DNA of 16,311 bases from an uncultured Caryophanales bacterium (GTDB taxonomy: Bacteria; Bacillota_I; Bacilli_A; RFN20; CAG-826): the NCBI GenBank assembly GCA_947303105.1, contig CAMYXQ010000009.1, positions 1 to 16,311 on the forward strand, given 5' to 3'. A model generated the notes under the pieces. The model was given only the letters and a program-made list of their open reading frames with translations, was not told where the DNA came from and searched no databases. Both the position numbers and the translations under genes were made by a program. Of this stretch, positions 1-5,557 are shown in pieces. Numbering within the stretch: position 1 is the stretch's first letter; the number at the start of each line of letters is the position of its first letter.

Positions 1-155
1 TTTTACATATTAATCGCGATTTTGCGCCGAAAACGAAAAGGGGGGTCGGGTTACGAATTACATGTCTTTTTGATAATAGACTCGACTGAGGACGGATGCT
101 GTGAGAGCACCAAGAGAATCTTACTGCAACCGCTCGTAATGATCAGAACAGGCGA
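1..155. other. Unassigned intergenic segment downstream of ldh
   Basis: No gene is recognised here. On the minus strand it is the region just 3' of the lactate dehydrogenase gene. A short inverted repeat (GAACAGG at 46-52 of the line 121-180, i.e. 146-152, with CCTGTTTC at 163-170) spans the ldh stop, but no U-tract follows it on the minus strand, so it is not a convincing terminator. A second small hairpin lies at about 95-112 (GGATGCT...AGCACC). I checked both strands for tRNA, T-box and common riboswitch signatures and saw none. Confidence 0.3.
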
Positions 156-1100
156 TTAGAGCCCTGTTTCCCGAAGGACGTTCAATAGTTGCTCTGCCGA
201 GGCGCAGAGCTTTTCTTTTTCTTCTTCGTTAAGCTGAATCGGCACCAATCCCTCGATGCCGTTCTTACCCACAATGGCGGGCGTGCTTAGGCATAGCCCT
301 TCCACGCCGTAGCAGCCCTTCTGGAGGCTGGAAACGGGTAGAATGGATTTCTCGTCGCGGACGATCGCTTCGCAGATTCTTCGCACCGACATCGCGATCC
401 CGTAATACGTCGCGTTCTTCTTTTCAATGATTTCGTAGGCGCTATTTTTGACATTTTCCGCAAGTCGTTCCATGGCCTTTTGATGATCAAAATGACCACG
501 CATTTCGCAGAAGTCATGGAGAGGGATACCGGATACATTCGCGCTGCTCCAGGCCACCATCTCACTGTCGCCGTGTTCTCCGATGACAAAGGCATGAACG
601 GAACGGCTATCAACATCAAGATGTTGTCCGATAAGATATTTCAATCTGGCGGTATCTAAAACGGTTCCAGAACCGAATACTCTGTTCGCAGGATAACCGC
701 TCAATTTGAGGGCGGCATAGGTCAAAATATCCACCGGATTCGCAACGATGAGAAGGATCGCTTCCTGGTTCACCGCGGCGATTTGGGGGATGATCGAGGA
801 AAAGATATTGACGTTTTTCTTAACAAGGTCGAGACGGGTCTCTCCGGGCTTCTGAGCGGCCCCCGCCGTAACGATGATCAATGCCGCATCGTCTAAGTCC
901 TTATAGTCGCCGGCATAGATTTCCATCGGTTTGGCAAAAGGCAGGCCATGGCCGATATCTAAGGCCTCTCCTTCCGCTTTCGCGTGATTGGCGTCCACCA
1001 AAACCATTTCCGAAAAGAGACCGCTTTGCATGATGGCAAACGCCGATGCCGATCCAACGAATCCGCATCCGATGATGGCGACTTTACGATGATTGAGCAT
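156..1100 (-). CDS. ldh: L-lactate dehydrogenase
   Basis: Cytoplasmic NAD-dependent enzyme that reduces pyruvate to L-lactate and regenerates NAD+ in fermentation. At 314 residues it has the usual family length. Visible motifs, numbered from the chosen start, are the dinucleotide-binding loop GCGFVG (11-16), the mobile loop TAGAAQKPGETR carrying Gln (lactate rather than malate specificity) and a catalytic-loop Arg, NPVD, GSGTVLDTAR, and IGEHGDSE with the catalytic His. The ATG at 1100 is preferred over the one at 1121 because GGAGG (1109-1113) sits 8 nt upstream of it and the protein then begins directly with the Rossmann strand (MLNHRKVAIIG). It is transcribed alone, divergently from the toxin-antitoxin operon. 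Family assignment is secure. Allosteric control by fructose-1,6-bisphosphate, known in some relatives, cannot be judged here. Confidence 0.95.
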   Translation of the reverse strand: MLNHRKVAIIGCGFVGSASAFAIMQSGLFSEMVLVDANHAKAEGEALDIGHGLPFAKPMEIYAGDYKDLDDAALIIVTAGAAQKPGETRLDLVKKNVNIFSSIIPQIAAVNQEAILLIVANPVDILTYAALKLSGYPANRVFGSGTVLDTARLKYLIGQHLDVDSRSVHAFVIGEHGDSEMVAWSSANVSGIPLHDFCEMRGHFDHQKAMERLAENVKNSAYEIIEKKNATYYGIAMSVRRICEAIVRDEKSILPVSSLQKGCYGVEGLCLSTPAIVGKNGIEGLVPIQLNEEEKEKLCASAEQLLNVLRETGL

Positions 1101-1108
1101 AATCTGTT

Positions 1109-1176
1109 CCTCCAATGACATTATAACAAGACGTTCAAATAATTCTTTTGTAGATGCTTTGAAACTTTTTTGTCAA
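1109..1176 (-). promoter_or_regulatory. ldh ribosome binding site and candidate promoter
   Basis: GGAGG (1109-1113) decides the ldh start. Two promoter readings are possible on the minus strand. TATAAT at 1120-1125 would give an extremely short leader beginning at the ribosome site. TTGACA at 1171-1176 with TACAAA at 1147-1152 (18-bp spacer) would give a normal leader. Neither is decisive. Confidence 0.4.
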
Positions 1177-1240
1177 AAAAGGCTTCAACCTGACTATTCA
1201 TTGGTAGGAGGACAAAAAATGGACATTCAATCCACCGCCA

Positions 1241-1270
1241 TTGATAGCACAATTATTCCAAAATATAATT
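1241..1270 (+). promoter_or_regulatory. Promoter and probable operator of the Phd/RelE-type operon
   Basis: TTGATA (1241-1246), a 17-bp spacer and TATAAT (1264-1269) form a near-consensus sigma-A promoter. Expected transcription start is about 1276, just ahead of the TAGGAG ribosome site (1281-1286). AATTAT (1251-1256) and ATAATT (1265-1270) form a perfect inverted repeat with an 8-bp spacer over the -10 box. That is where an autorepressing antitoxin would be expected to bind; the binding itself is inferred. Confidence 0.75.
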
Positions 1271-1293
1271 ACAATGTTGCTAGGAGTTATTGT

Positions 1294-1563
1294 ATGACTA
1301 TCTTACCATCGGCGGAGATCCGCCAACGCTACAACAATGTTGTGAGAATCTGCCAAGAAACCGGTGAACCGGTCTATCTCACCAAGAACGGTGAGGGAGA
1401 GCTTGTCGTCATGGATATCAAAGCTTTCGAACGGATGAAAGAATCTTTGCTCTTGGAAGAAAAGATCCTGGAAAGTTATGCCGATACCGCCGCCGGAGCG
1501 CCGATGCATTCCGTCGACGAAGTTTTCGCCGCCATGGAGAAGATCGTCGAAGATGCCAAATAA
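1294..1563 (+). CDS. Phd/YefM-family antitoxin
   Basis: Antitoxin of a type II toxin-antitoxin pair, expected to neutralise the toxin encoded immediately downstream and to repress their shared promoter. The 89-residue product begins MTILPSAEIRQRYNNVV and continues with EPVYLTKNGEGELVVMD, the N-terminal DNA-binding fold typical of Phd/YefM (an S-A-E-x-R start, then 'pv.lt.nG...vvms'). The acidic C-terminal half, rich in Glu and Ala, is the usual toxin-binding tail. The ATG at 1294 is chosen because TAGGAG (1281-1286) lies 7 nt upstream and a promoter (1241-1269) fires just before it. An in-frame ATG at 1219 also has a strong AGGAGG (1206-1211), but it would add 25 residues not typical of the family and would include the promoter in its coding sequence. 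The stop overlaps the toxin start by 11 nt. Confidence 0.85.
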   Translation: MTILPSAEIRQRYNNVVRICQETGEPVYLTKNGEGELVVMDIKAFERMKESLLLEEKILESYADTAAGAPMHSVDEVFAAMEKIVEDAK

Positions 1564-1870
1564 CGTTCCACAGTACAAAGTCATCGCCTCTGAGCGTTTC
1601 AGCGGGGATGTTCAAGCGGCCACGAGATTCTTGACAATCGTCTCCACTGACGCTGCTGTCGCATTAGAGAAAAAACTACGCGAAGTCGTTGAATCGCTAC
1701 AAACGTTCCCTATGAGGTTTGAACGACTTCAAACCAAGGTTTTATCGAAAGAACATCTTTATCGCGCCGTCATTGAAAATCGAGATCTTTTGATCTTTTC
1801 CATCACCGGACAAACGGTGACATTACGACGATTCCTTGATGCCAGACAAGGCTTAATGCATCTCTTATAA
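1553..1870 (+). CDS. RelE/ParE-superfamily toxin
   Basis: Toxin partner of the Phd-type antitoxin. The family either cleaves mRNA on the ribosome (RelE-like) or inhibits gyrase (ParE-like); sequence alone does not decide here. The 105-residue product starts MPNNVPQYKVIASERFSGDV and ends LRRFLDARQGLMHLL. The pattern is that of the superfamily: an N-terminal strand and helix, a long central helix (ALEKKLREVVESLQTFP), the 'fP.r...l' and 'lyRavienrdllIFsi' strands, and a C-terminal strand with Arg residues ('TLRRFLDARQ'). The ATG at 1553 overlaps the antitoxin stop by 11 nt, the normal coupled arrangement. Reading further upstream in this frame runs antiparallel to nothing known and is a shadow of the antitoxin. 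Followed by an intrinsic terminator. Confidence 0.82.
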   Translation: MPNNVPQYKVIASERFSGDVQAATRFLTIVSTDAAVALEKKLREVVESLQTFPMRFERLQTKVLSKEHLYRAVIENRDLLIFSITGQTVTLRRFLDARQGLMHLL

Positions 1871-1880
1871 ACGGTACAAA

Positions 1881-1907
1881 GGCGCCCAAACGGCGCTTTT
1901 TGTTTTT
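1881..1907 (+). terminator. Intrinsic terminator of the toxin-antitoxin operon
   Basis: GCGCC (1882-1886), loop, GGCGC (1892-1896), then TTTTTGTTTTT on the plus strand, 11 nt after the toxin stop. It lies back to back with the minus-strand terminator of the large RNA, so the two convergent transcripts are insulated. Confidence 0.85.
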
Positions 1908-1921
1908 AAAAAAGCCCCAAG

Positions 1922-1950
1922 AAAAGAAAACGCCCCACATCGCTGTGGGG
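1922..1950 (-). terminator. Intrinsic terminator of the giant RNA
   Basis: On the minus strand a 7-bp perfect stem CCCCACA/TGTGGGG closed by a GCGA tetraloop (1933-1950) is followed by CGTTTTCTTTTCTT. On the plus strand nothing U-rich follows the hairpin, so it terminates leftward transcription only. Confidence 0.85.
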
Positions 1951-2014
1951 TGTCGCTCGGCTTTCGGGGTTTAACGTCTCACTGAGCTCCAAAGTCGACG
2001 GGAGGTCACTATTG

Positions 2015-3199
2015 GCGGTTTACCGCGCGGGAGGTTCCAATCAACCGCGTCCCAGGGGAGGGATTCGGATCTTACCTTGCCTGAGCGGCTTGACCGCGGC
2101 ACCTTCAGATCCAAGTTTTTGTTTCTCCGGTTTACCGGCGAGAAGATCTCTTATCTTCCTAGGCCTATTTCGGATCACTCCTAGTAGGTCTCGATCGCGG
2201 CGATGAGGTACGTCTTCGTTCGCTCATCTGCTTTGACCACGCCCCGACTTTACGAATTGTAGGGTGGGGCGAGTTCCCTCGGGGACTTGCGTCTCCGATC
2301 TCCTCCAGGATAAGTCCGGGAGTCGAGGCATTTCCAGCGGTTTACCGCGCGCCGAGCCTCTTTGGGCACCACACCGGTTATGAATTCCCGGGTGTTCACG
2401 GACGGGCCTGACTTCCGAGGAAGACCGACGCGTTCGCAGCCTCGTTTTTGGTTTCACCAGCGAAGAGACCTTCGCTCCATCCTCGCGGATGAGGGTGGAT
2501 ACCCTGCTGCGGATTGACAGTCGAACGGGCGGCTGGGTCCGAGGCGGGAAGGAGAGGTGTTTCGGGTTTACCGCGGCCAGCTCTCCGTGGCCTGGGGTTT
2601 TTCTCCCCTCAGGAGGTTGCCCTCCACCCGGTTGTCATTGCTCCGATTCCATCGGAGGGCGGTTGGGGATCCGTCCCGGGCATCGGCTTTCGCCGCAGCC
2701 CGTCCCTCGGGGCCTCTCCCTTGCGGAGGGAGGCGAGGAGGCGCCGGTGTTGTTCGATTCCATCGAGCGGATCGGTCGTTCCGCGGGAGGAGGTTTCCCT
2801 CGTCCTCTTGGGCGGTTTGCTCGGGGCTAGCCGAGGTCCACCGTCATCCCTGGGTTTTTCCGGTGTACCGGCAGAGGCGGGATTCCTCTGGGTGATTAGC
2901 CTTCGCCGGGTTGTTCTCACCGTAGCCGGTGAGGGTTTGTCGGCAGATCATCGTTTTCCAGTGCGCTGGGCGGGGAAGATCGACCCGCGGGGGTCGCCGA
3001 CGAAGTTCGGCGTGCCCTGCTCCCGGATGTTCTCATTTCAGAGCTGTCCGGAGTGCCCTATTTTCCAGATCCACTGGCCGTCAGGGTAACTCTGGCGGTG
3101 GCGTCCCTCGCGTCAGGCGAGGAGCCCTTGCCATCCGCATCCTCCGATTCGGTGAGGAATCGTTTCGGCGGAGGCTCTCCCATGCGCCGGTTCACCGGC
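2015..3199 (-). repeat. Seven dispersed GG-URAA-CC-type hairpins in the giant RNA
   Basis: On the minus strand the same small hairpin recurs. GGUAAACC is at 2017-2024 (within GCGG-UAAA-CCGC, 2015-2026), 2129-2136 (CCGG-UAAA-CCGG), 2339-2346 (GCGG-UAAA-CCGC) and 2565-2572. GGUACACC is at 2862-2869 (CCGG-UACA-CCGG), GGUGAACC at 3189-3196 (GCCGG-UGAA-CCGGC), and GGUGAAACC at 2450-2458. A looser relative, GCGG-UCAAG-CCGC, is at 2085-2097. The outer stem bases covary (GC/CG swaps) while the GGU..ACC core is kept, as expected for a conserved loop motif and not for a copied DNA repeat. Confidence 0.75.
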
Positions 3200-3286
3200 A
3201 GGCGGAGCGTTCCCGGGAAGCGCCTTATCAAGATCGGGCGTTTCCTACCCATCTCACGATGGAGCAGACCTTTTGGGCGAGGAGCC
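2732..3286. repeat. Repeated 9-11-mer GGCGAGGAG(CC) in the giant RNA
   Basis: GGCGAGGAGCC occurs exactly at 3276-3286 and 3116-3126, and GGCGAGGAG again at 2732-2740 (plus-strand spelling; GGCUCCUCGCC in the RNA). Copies are about 160 and 385 nt apart and may be equivalent positions of repeated domains. Confidence 0.6.
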
Positions 3287-3310
3287 TGAGGGGCATCTTG
3301 CGTTCCCTTC

Positions 3311-3332
3311 AAGTAAGAATTAATTCTTACTT
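3311..3332. repeat. A+T-rich perfect palindrome near the 5' end of the giant RNA
   Basis: AAGTAAGAATT (3311-3321) is followed directly by its exact inverse AATTCTTACTT (3322-3332). In RNA this gives a 9-bp hairpin with a UUAA loop, or an 11-bp self-complementary duplex between two molecules. It stands out as the only A+T-rich helix in a G+C-rich RNA. Confidence 0.8.
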
Positions 3333-3387
3333 GTCCCGAGCAGTTAGGCGGCTTCCGAGGAGGTCGCTTTCCCTGTCGGGATGGATA

Positions 3388-3480
3388 ATGATACTCCTAG
3401 AGAAACGTCTGTCAAACACTTTTTTGCATTTTTTTTGAAATTTTTTTGTAGATGTCTATAAGACATCTAAATTTTTGAAA
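3388..3480 (-). promoter_or_regulatory. Strong promoter with upstream A-tracts for the giant RNA
   Basis: Minus strand: TTGACA (3410-3415), 16-bp spacer, TATCAT (3388-3393), start expected near 3381. Upstream, at about 3416-3480, phased A-tracts (AAAAAA, AAAAAAAA, AAAAAAA) resemble the UP elements of stable-RNA promoters, suggesting high expression. No ribosome site or ORF follows within the first 100 nt. Confidence 0.8.
3449..3469. repeat. Palindrome upstream of the giant RNA promoter
   Basis: TAGATGTCT (3449-3457), ATA, AGACATCTA (3461-3469): a perfect 9-bp inverted repeat with a 3-bp centre, 33 bp upstream of the -35 box and between the A-tracts. No U-tract follows on the minus strand, so it is unlikely to be a leftward terminator. 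An operator or activator site is the simplest reading. A rightward terminator (AAATTTTT follows) is possible, but no rightward gene precedes it. Confidence 0.55.
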
Positions 3481-3516
3481 AAAGTTGAAATTTTTCGTTT
3501 TTTCTACCTTCGCATA

Positions 3517-3540
3517 CAAAAAAAGACCATTTCTGATCTT
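3517..3540 (-). terminator. Terminator of the ABC transporter operon
   Basis: Minus strand: AAGATCA-GAAA-TGGTCTT (3523-3540) with one G-U pair, followed by a run of T's (3518-3524). It lies 8 nt after the permease stop. Confidence 0.85.
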
Positions 3541-3548
3541 TCTTTGGC

Positions 3549-4217
3549 TTAGAGATCGATGTTCTCGAATTTCTTGACCGATATATGCGAGCCTAACCAG
3601 GTGATAAAGAGGAACGCCAGCGCGCCTACGCATAAGGTCAGACACTGGGTGATCAAGCCGTCTGTTTCATAGGAACGGAACACCGGAACATAGGCGATGA
3701 CCACCGTTCCCACCACCGCGATCGCGATATAAGCGAAGATGGCAAGAAGGGGCGGCATGGTCAATCGTTTGAACGGATTCCGGAAATAGAGGGGGAAGAG
3801 AATCAGGTTGGCGATGCCTCCCGCCAAGAAGATGAATCCGAATAAACCGATCGTCGGGCTGGTCAAAATATCGAATTGGCTGATTCCCCCGCCCTGGGCC
3901 TCGATCATCGGGGCGATGGCAAAGACGCGGATGAGAACGCACAAGGCTCCGACGACCATCGCCAATAGTTCATAGAAAACGGTGAAGGCCACTTTGCCGC
4001 GGACGATATCCGCCTTCCGAACAGGGAGCAGCATCGAATACTCGATGTCGTGGTTGGCGAGCCAGCGCGGGAAGACGGTCGCAATCCCGGCGATCGTGTA
4101 AATGAATGGGGCCGCCGGCGGGAAAGAGGGGATAAGCATCAAAACGGCCAACGCGGTGAAAACGATGAGTTGGGCGTTGCTGGATAGACGCAGCTCTTTG
4201 CGGAACATCTTATTCAT
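3549..4217 (-). CDS. ABC-2 type transporter permease subunit
   Basis: Membrane half of a small ABC exporter, paired with the ATPase encoded just upstream. The 222-residue product shows about six hydrophobic segments (roughly residues 15-33, 37-52, 83-105, 125-147, 157-178 and 190-210) and the 'sMLLPVrKaDIVrGK' segment after the second one. This is typical of ABC-2 membrane proteins found with YtrB/YhcG-like ATPases. The ATG at 4217 is chosen because GGGG of AAAGGGGTGATC lies 8 nt before it and that sequence closely matches the anti-Shine-Dalgarno complement; a GTG at 4226 is less likely. It overlaps the ATPase stop by 8 nt, indicating translational coupling. The substrate is unknown; lipid, peptide or antibiotic export is known for relatives. 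No GntR regulator is linked, unlike many Bacillota homologues. Confidence 0.8.
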   Translation of the reverse strand: MNKMFRKELRLSSNAQLIVFTALAVLMLIPSFPPAAPFIYTIAGIATVFPRWLANHDIEYSMLLPVRKADIVRGKVAFTVFYELLAMVVGALCVLIRVFAIAPMIEAQGGGISQFDILTSPTIGLFGFIFLAGGIANLILFPLYFRNPFKRLTMPPLLAIFAYIAIAVVGTVVIAYVPVFRSYETDGLITQCLTLCVGALAFLFITWLGSHISVKKFENIDL

Positions 4218-5064
4218 CGTGATCACCCCTTTCGAATGCGATCATGATTTCTTCCAAAGTCGCTGGGCGGATCTCCGCGCCTTCAATCGGTTCGGGGCGG
4301 CGTGAGCTCGGGCAAACGCCTTCGAAACGACCTAAACGGTCACGAACGAAAATGCAGCTTGAAGCGAGATGCGAACAGGCTTCGCTCGGACCGGAAATAT
4401 GAACATAACCTTTTTCAAAGGTTTCAACATCAGTGTCGGCGATGATTTTCCCTTTTTGGATATAGACGATATCGTCCGCGCATTTCTCCAAATCGGAGAT
4501 GACATGGGTGGAGAAAAGGATGGCGACGCCCTGCTCTTTGGCTAGGGTGATAAAGGTATCCAAAAGCTCGTCGCGGCTGACCGGATCGAGGCCGGAAGTC
4601 GGCTCATCCAAAATCAGCAATTTGGCCCCATGGCTTAATGCGAGGCATAGACCATATTTGACCTGCATGCCACTGGAAAGGGCGCGGACTTGTTTGTTTT
4701 CATCAAGGCCAAAGTCGGATAAGAATCCGCGATAAACGTTCTCGTCCCAATGGTCATAAAATACTTTGGTGGCCTCGGTCACTTGGCGGATTGTCTTGGT
4801 TGGATAGCAGTCGAACGCGCCGAGCAAAATGCCGATGTTGTTCTTGAAAACTTTCTCATTCTCGCGGACGTGCTCGTCATTGAAAAACAGCTGTCCGGCA
4901 TCGGGTTTTGCCATGCCGATGATCGACTTGATCGTCGTCGTTTTTCCAGCTCCATTTCGGCCGATAAAACCTACAATGTGCCCTGCTTTGACAGAAAACG
5001 AGATGTCATCCAAGAGGAAAGACGGGTACTTTTTCGTTAGATTTTTAATCTCTAAAACATTCAT
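4210..5064 (-). CDS. ABC transporter ATP-binding protein
   Basis: Cytoplasmic ATPase that powers the permease encoded downstream. The 284 residues start MNVLEIKNLTKKYPSFLLDDISF. Motifs in order: A-loop Tyr (KKYPS), Walker A GRNGAGKTT (around residue 34), signature LSSGMQ, Walker B LLILDEPTSGLD, and the H-loop STHVISD. The C-terminal extension after about residue 215 is that of export-type ABC-2 ATPases. ATG 5064 is preferred over an upstream in-frame start at 5094 because homology begins at MNVLEI and the upstream stretch contains a TATAAT box. There is no Shine-Dalgarno sequence; with the -10 box at 5074-5079 the mRNA would start at about 5067, so the gene is nearly leaderless. Confidence 0.9.
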   Translation of the reverse strand: MNVLEIKNLTKKYPSFLLDDISFSVKAGHIVGFIGRNGAGKTTTIKSIIGMAKPDAGQLFFNDEHVRENEKVFKNNIGILLGAFDCYPTKTIRQVTEATKVFYDHWDENVYRGFLSDFGLDENKQVRALSSGMQVKYGLCLALSHGAKLLILDEPTSGLDPVSRDELLDTFITLAKEQGVAILFSTHVISDLEKCADDIVYIQKGKIIADTDVETFEKGYVHISGPSEACSHLASSCIFVRDRLGRFEGVCPSSRRPEPIEGAEIRPATLEEIMIAFERGDHDE

Positions 5065-5073
5065 ACAAAAAGT

Positions 5074-5079
5074 ATTATA
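5074..5079 (-). promoter_or_regulatory. -10 box of the ABC transporter operon
   Basis: TATAAT on the minus strand, 9 nt before the ATPase ATG. The expected start is only about 3 nt before the ATG. The -35 region overlaps the T-rich tail of the preceding terminator and has no good TTGACA match. Confidence 0.5.
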
Positions 5080-5094
5080 CGCCTGGTCGGGCAA

Positions 5095-5122
5095 TAAAAA
5101 AATCCCAAGTGAAACTTGGGAT
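5095..5122 (-). terminator. Terminator of the RelB/PIN operon
   Basis: Minus strand: ATCCCAAGT-TTC-ACTTGGGAT (5102-5122), then TTTTTTTATT. Its arms and tail are nearly identical to those of the tmRNA terminator at 5902-5933. Confidence 0.9.
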
Positions 5123-5137
5123 ATTCGAATGTAACAA

Positions 5138-5554
5138 TTATTCTTCGGTGCCTTTTACGATATCAAGCATTTCCTTTGGCGTTACCACGAAGGATTTGAT
5201 TGGAAAGTGTTTGATGTTTCCGGTGACCAAATAGGCATCGGCCACTTTTCGCGCGGTCATGACAATCTCATAGAACACGGCATCATCTGGATCAGGAAAA
5301 ATTTCATCAGTTTTTGTTTTATCGAGAAATATCGCCCTTTTGCTGAGGTCATCGATCATTCTTTTGATCTTAACCTCATCGAAACCGAATTTGTTTCTTG
5401 TCAAAACTTCTTCGTATTCATCTAAGATTTCCTGGTTTACCAATGGAATGATCGGTCCTTCCAAAGCCAATTGCACTACCTCGTCCGGAATGGATCCGGA
5501 GCGAAGCATGGAAGAGACAATCACGTTTGTGTCGATAACCGCATAGTAGGTCAT
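5138..5554 (-). CDS. PIN-domain ribonuclease toxin
   Basis: Likely Mg2+-dependent endoribonuclease toxin of a type II toxin-antitoxin pair. The 138-residue protein fits the PIN_3 family of putative toxins. Asp8 is in YAVIDTNVIVSSML, Glu residues are near 46-49 (LDEYEEVL), and Asp88, Asp90 and Asp91 are in IFPDPDDAVFYE. Asp106 comes shortly before LVTGNIKHF, the late acidic position and 'TgN..HF' signature of this family. The start at 5554 is 3 nt after the antitoxin stop; a weak AAGGAAA lies further upstream, so coupling to the antitoxin is likely. A RelB-type antitoxin with a PIN toxin, instead of RelE, is a less common but known shuffled pairing. Confidence 0.85.
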   Translation of the reverse strand: MTYYAVIDTNVIVSSMLRSGSIPDEVVQLALEGPIIPLVNQEILDEYEEVLTRNKFGFDEVKIKRMIDDLSKRAIFLDKTKTDEIFPDPDDAVFYEIVMTARKVADAYLVTGNIKHFPIKSFVVTPKEMLDIVKGTEE

Positions 5555-5557
5555 TGC

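Larger units (their letters stand above)
1922..3381 (-). ncRNA. Giant structured noncoding RNA, about 1.46 kb, unassigned
   Basis: I do not recognise this RNA. The segment is visibly richer in G+C than its neighbours. Several short ORFs overlap in many frames, but none spans it and none has family motifs or a fitting ribosome site. The minus strand is the likely transcript. It has a TTGACA-16-TATCAT promoter (3388-3415), no run of four U's inside until the end, and a terminator hairpin CCCCACA-GCGA-TGTGGGG followed by GTTTTCTTTTCTT (1922-1950). Many hairpins read as GNRA-capped only on this strand: GCGA (2478-2491), GCAA (2612-2625, 2284-2293), GAAA (2684-2695, 2790-2801) and GGAA (2270-2281). 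Others are long perfect stems: CUCACCG-GCUA-CGGUGAG (2916-2933), CUCCGAU-GGA-AUCGGAG (2641-2657) and GCGAAG-GUCU-CUUCGC (2460-2475). A possible first helix pairs UCCCGA (3376-3381) with UCGGGA (3334-3339). A-runs are in loops. Function, and whether the transcript is processed into pieces, are unknown. Confidence 0.75.

Noticed and set aside
1..155. Riboswitch or T-box leader
   Set aside because: A small hairpin and a GAGAGCACC-like segment looked suggestive, but no conserved core (for example AGGGUGG-type T-box sequence) and no downstream gene in the right orientation were found.
1922..3381. A 16S or 23S rRNA fragment, RNase P RNA, SRP RNA or group II intron
   Set aside because: The length resembles 16S, but the universal rRNA segments (such as the 530 loop and GAAUUGACGG-like blocks) are not present on either strand. 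No domain V or intron-encoded protein, RNase P core or SRP loop is visible.
1922..3381. CRISPR array or tandem repeat
   Set aside because: The recurrent hairpins are short, unevenly spaced and have variable stems; there are no regular spacers or cas genes.
2012..3438. Overlapping ORFs on both strands (up to 191 codons) in the G+C-rich gap
   Set aside because: Several frames are open at once, as G+C-rich DNA allows. None covers the region, has a fitting ribosome site or shows a family motif; the products are Arg/Pro/Gly/Ser-rich junk. RNA structure explains the region better.
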